11,866 nt of DNA from an uncultured Thalassolituus sp. (lineage in GTDB: Bacteria > Pseudomonadota > Gammaproteobacteria > Pseudomonadales > Oceanobacteraceae). Positions within the stretch are counted from its first letter, which is position 1; each line of letters opens with the position of its first letter. The stretch spans positions 1 to 11,866 of the forward strand of contig CAJXIT010000072.1 in assembly GCA_913054055.1 (NCBI GenBank), written 5' to 3'. The translations under genes and the position numbers were made by a program. The notes under the pieces were generated by a model. That model was not told the origin of the DNA and did no database searches. It saw only the letters and a program-made list of their open reading frames with translations. Shown piece by piece: positions 7,701 through 11,866 of this stretch.

Positions 7701-8610
7701 CGAAATCCAAGCAATGCGTGACAACGCAGACTGCGCAAAACAAGAATACGATAACTTGTTAGATGCAAACGATCCGGGCTTGCACGCTGAACTAACCTTT
7801 GATGTTAACGATGACATCACTAAAGGCTTAGCAGAGCGCCCAATGGTGGCCATCTTGCGTGAGCAAGGTGTGAACGGCCAAATCGAAATGGCAGCCGCGT
7901 TTGATAAAGCCGGTTTCACCACACAAGACGTTCACATGAGTGACGTATTAAGTGGCCGCGTCACACTAGAAGGCTTCCGCGGTTTAGTGGCTTGCGGTGG
8001 TTTCTCTTACGGTGACGTATTAGGTGCGGGTGAAGGTTGGGCGAAATCAATTTTGTTCAACGACATTGCACGTGAGCAATTCAAAGCCTTCTTCGAACGT
8101 GAAAACACCTTTGCACTAGGTGTGTGTAACGGTTGTCAGATGCTATCTAACTTACACGAATTAATACCGGGTGCGGATCACTGGCCACACTTTGTGCGCA
8201 ACCAATCAGAGCAATTCGAAGCTCGTGTTGCCATGGTAGAAGTTCAGAAGAGCGATTCTATTATGCTGGCAGGCATGGAAGGTTCTCGTATGCCAATCGC
8301 AGTGGCACACGGCGAAGGCCATGCAGAGTTTGCTAACGAAGCGGATTTAGAAGCGGTAAACAAAAACGCCACAGTAGCACTGCGTTATGTTGATAACTTC
8401 GGCATCACTACCGAAGCGTACCCAGCTAACCCTAATGGTTCGGTACAAGGCATCACAGGCTTAACTGCTAGCAATGGCCGTGTAACCATTATGATGCCGC
8501 ACCCTGAGCGTGTATTCCGCGCGGTGCAAAACTCGTATCAACCTGATGAGTGGAGCGAAGACGGGGCTTGGATGCGTATGTTCCGTAACGCTCGCGCATG
8601 GTGTGAATAA
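4741..8610 (+). CDS. purL: Phosphoribosylformylglycinamidine synthase, long single-chain form
   Basis: PurL converts FGAR, glutamine and ATP to FGAM, glutamate and ADP, the fourth step of cytoplasmic de novo purine synthesis. The 1289 residues match the large gammaproteobacterial form (about 1295 in E. coli), in which PurS-, PurL- and PurQ-like parts are fused. In order: an N-terminal PurS-like domain (about 1-150), a linker with ANSEHCRH (207-214), the synthase core with VETHNHPTAIAP (288-299) and GAATGSGGEIRDEG (302-315), a second AIRS-like half with PVGKDSMSMK (764-773), and a class I glutaminase from about 1035. The glutaminase has GGFSYGD (1086-1092), nucleophile Cys1129 in GVCNGC, and the His1254-Glu1256 pair in MMPHPERVFR. 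All catalytic residues are present. The start MLKLSAAPALSAFRREKLL aligns with the family N terminus, although no good Shine-Dalgarno precedes it. It is monocistronic between its own promoter and terminator. Confidence 0.98.
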   Translation: MLKLSAAPALSAFRREKLLSKLQSIQPQVTSVYGEFVHFAELNAPLSDQEQSVLERILRYGPKAEKESASGEMLLVVPRIGTISPWSSKATDIAINCGLSNIKRIERGVAYWVEGATDLEAVKEALYDRMVETVLADFDSAEALFSHAQPTEMSQVDIITGGRDALVKANSELGLALAEDEIDYLVENYNTLGRNPNDIELMMFAQANSEHCRHKIFNASWDIDGESQDKSLFQMIKNTYECYSENILSAYKDNASVIRGSEAGRFFPNPEDKQYNYNQEQMAILMKVETHNHPTAIAPFSGAATGSGGEIRDEGATGIGSKPKAGLTGFTVSDLKIPGYEQPWESNYGKPSRIVSALDIMLEGPIGGAAFNNEFGRPNLCGYFRTFESEADGEVRGYHKPIMIAGGYGNIREEHVQKKEIPVGGKLIVLGGPAMQIGLGGSAASSVDTGESNEDLDFASVQRGNPEMERRCQEVIDRCWQMGDDNPIVFIHDVGAGGLSNAFPELVSDAGRGGKFELRNVPNDEPGMSPLAVWCNESQERYVLSVAPENLAKFEELCERERCPFAVIGEATEEEHLTVTDSHFENSPVDLPLQVLLGKAPRMHRSVETKHAQLPAVSLDGIELKDAAQRVLQLPAVASKSFLITIGDRSITGTVARDQFVGPWQVPVADVAVTTASYEGYNGEAMAMGERTPSAIINGPASGRMAVGEVLTNIAAANIGDIKNIKLSANWMCAAGHPGEDEKLYQTVKAVGMELCPELGLTIPVGKDSMSMKTKWSEESGEEKTVTSPMSLVVTGFAPVEDARKTLTPQLRADDEDTDLILIDLGRGQNRLGASAFTQVFDQVGNEVPDVVQAQDLKAFFEVIQGLNQEDKLLAYHDRSDGGLWATLTEMGFAGHVGLDIDLDDLIDDASQVIPALFAEELGAVIQVRQDDSKEVFAKLEAAGLGECAAVVAQVNDTDSVNVSFAGEVLLNESRIDLQRLWMRTSYEIQAMRDNADCAKQEYDNLLDANDPGLHAELTFDVNDDITKGLAERPMVAILREQGVNGQIEMAAAFDKAGFTTQDVHMSDVLSGRVTLEGFRGLVACGGFSYGDVLGAGEGWAKSILFNDIAREQFKAFFERENTFALGVCNGCQMLSNLHELIPGADHWPHFVRNQSEQFEARVAMVEVQKSDSIMLAGMEGSRMPIAVAHGEGHAEFANEADLEAVNKNATVALRYVDNFGITTEAYPANPNGSVQGITGLTASNGRVTIMMPHPERVFRAVQNSYQPDEWSEDGAWMRMFRNARAWCE

Positions 8611-8670
8611 TATTTCTTTTTAGGTTTGGCTAAAAATATGTAGAGGGGCGCTCGCATACGGCGCCTAAAT

Positions 8671-8708
8671 AAAAAAGCCCAGTGGCTGAAAAGTCATTGG
8701 GCTTTTTT
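8671..8708 (+). terminator. Rho-independent terminator of purL
   Basis: An 11-bp stem (8677-8687 with 8692-8702, including two G-U pairs) is capped by a GAAA tetraloop and followed by six T (8703-8708). Six A precede it, so it could also work from the minus strand. A smaller GGCGC/GCGCC hairpin (8647-8651, 8661-8665) lies just upstream and has no T tail. Confidence 0.92.
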
Positions 8709-8840
8709 GTTGGTATGTTTGTTTTTGTTCGTTGGGTGCTTGTATCAAATACGCCATCTGGCTATGCTGCGCACTCGCTTTAATAGGCGGTTTCTTTTCG
8801 CTTTTCATGGATGAATAGCAGGCGACACTTCTATTCTCCA

Positions 8841-8871
8841 TATAATAAAAAATATAAAGTCATAACAGGAG
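8841..8871 (+). promoter_or_regulatory. -10 box and Shine-Dalgarno of the SPFH gene
   Basis: TATAAT at 8841-8846 would start RNA near 8853. AGGAG at 8867-8871 then stands 5 bases before the ATG at 8877. An in-frame ATG at 8811 lies upstream of this promoter and has no ribosome site, so 8877 is taken as the start. No good -35 box is seen. The spacer 8709-8840 holds no recognisable gene. Confidence 0.5.
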
Positions 8872-8876
8872 TTAAT

Positions 8877-10382
8877 ATGTCTTTTTGGGGAATCTTAATT
8901 GGTATCTTATCCATAGGTGCCATTATAGGTGTTGGGGTTTTACGGGCCTCGCAAAATATGAAGCTTGAGCGCATGCGTGCCGAGCTTGAGACGGCTGGTG
9001 TGGACTCTCATGAGATAGGTCGAAGAGTTGAATCAGCGCGTTACGATATCCCTGAGCAAGCTGCGCCGACTCTGGTTTTGGTTGCCGTTATTTCATTTAT
9101 GTTTGGGTTGTTTAATCAAATCTTTTTCTATGCTGAGCCAGGCTATGTGTATCATGTTCGTACGATTACTGGTGAGGAAAAAGTAGTGGACGATGTAGGT
9201 TATAACACCTATCTATTTGGTCGCTATAATTCTTGGAAGCGTGCAATGACGGTTCAAGCAGACTCAACAAGTCATCAAGGTTTGAACGCTGAAACTGAAT
9301 CAGATAATGCTAGTGTTTCTTTGCCGCCTATGAATATTATGTATTTGGATCAGGTTGACGCAAATGCTGAGGCTACCGTGCGTTTCTCTATTCCAACAGA
9401 TCCTGAGTTGTTTTTGAAATTAGCTCATGAATATCGCTCTCCTGAAAACTTATTGAGAACGGCTTTGATACCTGCATTTAAAGAAACGCTTCAAGCGACG
9501 GCTTCTTTGTTAACTGCTGAAAACTACTACAGTGGTGGTCGTACGGAATTTAATAATGAATTTGAAAAGCAAATGGCATCAGGTATTTATGTTGTGCGAC
9601 GTGAAGAAGTTATTTATAAGACCACTAAAAAGAATTATGCGTCTGCTAATGCGGCTTTAGGTGAAGATCAGGAAGAATATGGGGATGAGGCAAAAACTAC
9701 GTTTGTTGTGAATAAGGTACTTGATGAGAATGGTCAGCCTAAGCGCAAAAAACAGAAATTTGTAAACTTTGGTATTTCAGTTGTTGATGCTCGCGTAACG
9801 GATATGAAGCCAAATACCAAGTTTGTTGAGCGTATGCAGTTGAAACAAAAGGCCTCAGCCGATCGCGCTATAGCCCGTGAGCAGCGCATACAGGAAGAAG
9901 AGCAAAGGTTGCTAGCGATTGCGAAAGGTGAGCGTGAAGTAGCACAGCGACAGGCGCAAGCTAAAGTGGATCAAATACAAAAAACAACGGAAGCTCAGAC
10001 AGAAAAGCAGTTGGCGATTACTCAAGCAGAGAAGTTTAAAGCTCAGGCAAAAATAGAAAAAGAGACGGCTGAGATTAATTTAGAAAAAGCTAGAATCGAA
10101 GCAAAAACCAAGCGTACTCTTGCTGATGCTGAAGCGTATCAAAAGCGTGAGATTCTTCGTGCGGATAACGCGCTAGCTCAGAAGCTTGATGCCGAAATTG
10201 AGATTCAAAAACTATGGGCAGCTGCATTTGCTAAGCGTCAGGTACCGATGAATGTCTTTGGAGGGGCTCAGGGTGGTGCACCAGTTGGTTCAGACTCTGA
10301 AACTAAAGCGTTTATGCAAATGTTAACTTTGGACGCGGCTAAGCGACTCAATTATCAGCGTGAAGTGGCTTCAGGTAAGTAA
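8877..10382 (+). CDS. SPFH/Band-7 (prohibitin-like) membrane protein with coiled coil, function unknown
   Basis: SPFH proteins form oligomeric scaffolds in membranes; members include HflK/HflC (which modulate FtsH), flotillins and QmcA. This 501-residue protein has two hydrophobic segments, about 4-22 and 64-83, separated by a charged, probably helical 40-residue loop. An SPFH-like domain follows from YAEPGYVYHVRT (85-96) to about 320, including DARVTDMKPNTKFVERM (304-320). Then comes a long Ala/Glu/Lys/Gln-rich coiled coil (about 322-440) with repeated QA, KA and EA patterns, and a Gly-rich tail (FGGAQGGAPVGSD, 461-473). Acidic and basic inserts near 262-295 (EDQEEYGDE; KRKKQK) interrupt the SPFH part. 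Two N-terminal membrane segments are unusual; many relatives have one. No NfeD partner is adjacent, and promoter and terminator make it a single-gene unit. Family is fairly sure; specific role is unknown. A link to FtsH, encoded about 770 bases away, is only inference. Confidence 0.8.
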   Translation: MSFWGILIGILSIGAIIGVGVLRASQNMKLERMRAELETAGVDSHEIGRRVESARYDIPEQAAPTLVLVAVISFMFGLFNQIFFYAEPGYVYHVRTITGEEKVVDDVGYNTYLFGRYNSWKRAMTVQADSTSHQGLNAETESDNASVSLPPMNIMYLDQVDANAEATVRFSIPTDPELFLKLAHEYRSPENLLRTALIPAFKETLQATASLLTAENYYSGGRTEFNNEFEKQMASGIYVVRREEVIYKTTKKNYASANAALGEDQEEYGDEAKTTFVVNKVLDENGQPKRKKQKFVNFGISVVDARVTDMKPNTKFVERMQLKQKASADRAIAREQRIQEEEQRLLAIAKGEREVAQRQAQAKVDQIQKTTEAQTEKQLAITQAEKFKAQAKIEKETAEINLEKARIEAKTKRTLADAEAYQKREILRADNALAQKLDAEIEIQKLWAAAFAKRQVPMNVFGGAQGGAPVGSDSETKAFMQMLTLDAAKRLNYQREVASGK

Positions 10383-10404
10383 ATTTATTGATTTAAAGGG
10401 AAGT

Positions 10405-10431
10405 AAGGCCGGTCATGTACCGGCCTTTTTT
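10405..10431 (+). terminator. Rho-independent terminator of the SPFH gene
   Basis: AAGGCCGGT (10405-10413) pairs perfectly with ACCGGCCTT (10419-10427) around a CATGT loop, ending in T to 10431. It lies 22 bases after the stop and 12 bases before the end of the converging yhbY. On the minus strand the stem lacks a T tail. Confidence 0.93.
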
Positions 10432-10442
10432 ATGGCTGTGTA

Positions 10443-10745
10443 TTAATAGCTAAGATTAGACTTCTTAGGATCAGGCTCTTTTGCTGGTCTAAAGAATAAG
10501 CCGATATTACCAATGCTTTGAATTAATACTGAACGGCTGGCTTTCTCAGTTTGTTTGATCAGTTCTTTTTTCAAATCACGATCGCCTACCGTATATTTGA
10601 TTTTGATCAGTTCGTGGTCCTCAAGGGCGCGGTCAATTTCCAGTAATACGTTTTCGCTTAAGCCTTTATCTGCCACGGTAACAATGGGGTTTAGCTTATG
10701 GCCAATGGTTTTGAGGGCTTTTTTACGGTCTTGAGATAATGACAT
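10443..10745 (-). CDS. yhbY: YhbY, CRM-domain RNA-binding protein of 50S ribosome assembly
   Basis: YhbY binds pre-50S particles near the peptidyl-transferase region of 23S rRNA and aids large-subunit assembly in the cytoplasm. The 100 residues (97 in E. coli) form one CRM domain: basic start with LKTIGHKLNPIVTVADKGLSENV (11-33), the helix LLEIDRALEDHELIKIK (34-50), and the SIGNIGLFFRP segment (77-87) that carries the family's GxxG-type RNA-contact loop. The frame could be extended 30 residues upstream to 10835. However, those residues do not look like the family, and the extended -10 promoter at 10806-10814 lies inside that extension, so the ATG at 10745 is chosen. Its Shine-Dalgarno is weak. 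It is divergent from ftsH as in E. coli and Pseudomonas, but rlmE is not between them. Confidence 0.92.
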   Translation of the reverse strand: MSLSQDRKKALKTIGHKLNPIVTVADKGLSENVLLEIDRALEDHELIKIKYTVGDRDLKKELIKQTEKASRSVLIQSIGNIGLFFRPAKEPDPKKSNLSY

Positions 10746-10805
10746 TGATGCACTTGCTCTGGGGTGGTGATGGTTTAAAGCGCAGTTTGTACGCTGAATA
10801 TTCTC

Positions 10806-10814
10806 ATTATAACA
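10806..10814 (-). promoter_or_regulatory. Extended -10 promoter of yhbY
   Basis: On the minus strand TGTTATAAT (10814-10806) is a perfect TGnTATAAT extended -10 element, which needs little or no -35 box. RNA would begin near 10799, giving a leader of about 55 bases before the yhbY ATG. Confidence 0.65.
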
Positions 10815-10884
10815 GGCTTCGAAAGATTCGGGCATTCTTAAGGGGTTGTGCAGGAATAAAGGTTTAGGATTCTTGCTGGTTACT

Positions 10885-10912
10885 CTTGTATTTCATAATC
10901 TGATCCCCAATA
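10885..10912 (+). promoter_or_regulatory. Heat-shock (sigma32)-like promoter facing ftsH
   Basis: CTTGTA (10885-10890) resembles the sigma32 -35 CTTGAA, and CCCCAATA (10905-10912) resembles its -10 CCCCATnT, with 14 bases between. ftsH is a sigma32 target in E. coli. RNA from here would have a leader of about 230 bases. Confidence 0.4.
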
Positions 10913-11046
10913 TGTTGTTAATACGTAAATAAATAGATATTTTTAGGTCGGTTTAGGCCTGAATAGTCTCGATATCTAAGAAATTGAGTGGATTTGAGTG
11001 TATTTTGCTCAGCCTAGCTGGTTGGTGAGAAAAATTGTTGCCAGAC

Positions 11047-11113
11047 TAGTGAAGTAATCGTGACTATCTATAATCAGTTGTAGTACTGTTAAAGCCTGAC
11101 TTTAACTTCACTA
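11047..11113 (+). promoter_or_regulatory. ftsH proximal leader: -10 box and overlapping inverted repeats
   Basis: TATAAT at 11069-11074 could start RNA near 11081, though no -35 box is seen at proper spacing. TAGTGAAGT (11047-11055) is complementary to ACTTCACTA (11105-11113). Between them GTTAAAG (11088-11094) pairs with CTTTAAC (11100-11106) around a CCTGA loop. The two right arms share bases 11105-11106, so the structures compete. A terminator T run is not present. Confidence 0.4.
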
Positions 11114-11149
11114 TGCACCTAATTTAATCGGGGTTGGACCTAGGTAAAC

Positions 11150-11866
11150 ATGGCAAAGAATTTAATATTGTGGCTAATCATTGCCACCGTCCTGCTAACA
11201 GTCTTTAAACAGTTGGACTCTCCAGTTTCTAATCAAGAAATTTCTTATTCTCAGTTTGTTGAGCTTGTGCAAAGTGGGCAAGTGAAGCAAGTGACCATTT
11301 CTGGTGCCACCATTGATGGTGAATTTAGTAATGGGCAAAAATTTGAAACTATTCGTCCGGGTCATGACCCTAAAATGATGGATGAATTACTTAACAACAA
11401 AGTTGAGGTTCAAGGTAAAAAGCCTGAGCAGCAAAGCATTTGGAGTCAGCTATTGGTGGCTTCTTTCCCAATTTTAGTGATTATCGCTGTATTTATGTTT
11501 TTCATGCGTCAAATGCAGGGTGGAGGCGGTGGTGGCCGTGGTCCAATGGCATTTGGTAAGTCTAAAGCCAAATTACTTGGCGAAGATCAAATCAAAACGA
11601 CGTTTGCCGATGTGGCAGGCTGTGATGAAGCCAAAGAAGATGTTCAAGAGTTGGTGGAGTTTTTACGTGATCCTGCAAAGTATCAGCGCTTAGGTGGTCA
11701 AATACCTCGCGGTGTCTTAATGGTGGGTCAGCCTGGTACGGGTAAAACCCTATTGGCCAAAGCCATTGCTGGCGAGGCTAAAGTGCCTTTCTTCTCCATC
11801 TCAGGTTCTGATTTTGTTGAAATGTTTGTGGGTGTGGGTGCAACCCGTGTACGTGACATGTTTGAC
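11150..11866 (+). CDS. ftsH: ATP-dependent zinc metalloprotease FtsH, N-terminal part (3' end outside window)
   Basis: FtsH is the hexameric inner-membrane AAA+ protease that extracts and degrades membrane proteins and short-lived regulators such as sigma32 and LpxC. The visible 239 codons stay open to the right edge; the family is about 640 residues, so the end of the AAA domain and the HEXXH zinc protease domain lie outside. Seen in order: MAKNLILWLIIATVLLTVF with transmembrane segment 1 (5-19), a periplasmic domain (about 20-100), transmembrane segment 2 (101-118), FMRQMQ and a six-glycine linker, the TTFADVAGCDEAKEDV motif (150-165), Walker A GQPGTGKT (193-200; the common form is GPPGTGKT) and the pore-loop region MFVGVG (225-230). 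The ATG at 11150 matches the family start; AGG at 11142-11144, inside the palindrome ACCTAGGT, is a modest Shine-Dalgarno 5 bases upstream. Confidence 0.97.
   Translation, partial: MAKNLILWLIIATVLLTVFKQLDSPVSNQEISYSQFVELVQSGQVKQVTISGATIDGEFSNGQKFETIRPGHDPKMMDELLNNKVEVQGKKPEQQSIWSQLLVASFPILVIIAVFMFFMRQMQGGGGGGRGPMAFGKSKAKLLGEDQIKTTFADVAGCDEAKEDVQELVEFLRDPAKYQRLGGQIPRGVLMVGQPGTGKTLLAKAIAGEAKVPFFSISGSDFVEMFVGVGATRVRDMFD

Larger units (their letters stand above)
10815..11149 (+). other. Non-coding yhbY/ftsH interval, ftsH leader (rlmE absent)
   Basis: No open frame of useful length and no rRNA methyltransferase motif is seen on either strand. In E. coli and Pseudomonas this slot holds rlmE (about 620 bases). 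Here only 404 bases separate the two start codons. The interval holds the yhbY promoter, a heat-shock-like promoter, a TTGAGTG direct repeat with 10-base period (10984-10990, 10994-11000), and nested inverted repeats close to ftsH. Confidence 0.7.

Noticed and set aside
8728..8800. GC-richer stretch before the SPFH gene as a possible repeat or small gene
   Set aside because: Only very short inverted matches (CGCC/GGCG) and no supported frame; nothing distinguishes it from ordinary spacer.
8811..8876. 22-residue upstream extension of the SPFH protein
   Set aside because: It precedes the predicted transcription start and has no ribosome site, whereas the ATG at 8877 has AGGAG at ideal spacing and begins the membrane segment.
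10746..10835. 30-residue N-terminal extension of YhbY
   Set aside because: The residues do not fit the CRM family start, and the extended -10 promoter lies within the extension.
1..11866. Defence system, prophage, integron, CRISPR array or biosynthetic cluster
   Set aside because: All substantial genes are housekeeping or envelope functions with their own promoters and terminators; no nuclease, recombinase, transposase, toxin-antitoxin or repeat array was seen.

Overview
The window is an ordinary chromosomal stretch of a moderately AT-leaning, Gram-negative gammaproteobacterium. Three things support this: the long single-chain PurL of about 1290 residues with a fused glutaminase, the tadA-mltF-purL cluster that is also found in Escherichia and Pseudomonas, and the yhbY/ftsH pair. 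The DUF1329 protein, the lipoprotein hydrolase and the lack of a visible PurR operator at purL suggest a marine Oceanospirillales- or Marinobacter/Pseudomonas-like lineage rather than an enteric one. That placement is inference. No tRNA, rRNA, CRISPR array, insertion sequence, phage gene or obvious defence system was seen.

Layout. Bases 2-952 carry the C-terminal two thirds of a DUF1329 envelope protein, closed by a strong terminator. After a spacer with REP-like inverted repeats comes a two-gene unit: an outer-membrane lipoprotein alpha/beta hydrolase and, 3 bases later, the tRNA adenosine deaminase tadA. mltF (lytic transglycosylase) runs toward tadA on the minus strand and ends in its own terminator. 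mltF and purL diverge from a 316-base regulatory region that holds a sigma70-type promoter for mltF, a TATAAT box for purL, a CRP-like site and two 15-bp inverted repeats. purL ends in a terminator with a GAAA tetraloop. It is followed by a lone two-transmembrane SPFH/Band-7 protein with its own terminator, then by yhbY on the minus strand. After a long untranslated leader, ftsH begins and runs off the right edge.

How the genes relate. Most are housekeeping genes: decoding (TadA), peptidoglycan turnover (MltF), purine synthesis (PurL), 50S ribosome assembly (YhbY) and membrane proteolysis (FtsH). They do not form one pathway. Three points deserve a second look. The rlmE gene normally found between yhbY and ftsH is absent, and its place is taken by a leader with a heat-shock-like promoter and overlapping inverted repeats. 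The SPFH protein has an unusual architecture and no NfeD partner, and it sits near ftsH, whose known regulators HflK and HflC are SPFH proteins. The mltF/purL intergenic region carries operator-like palindromes.

Four starts were chosen on sequence evidence downstream of, or beyond, the longest possible reading frame: mltF at 4424, the SPFH gene at 8877, yhbY at 10745, and the DUF1329 gene as open to the left edge.
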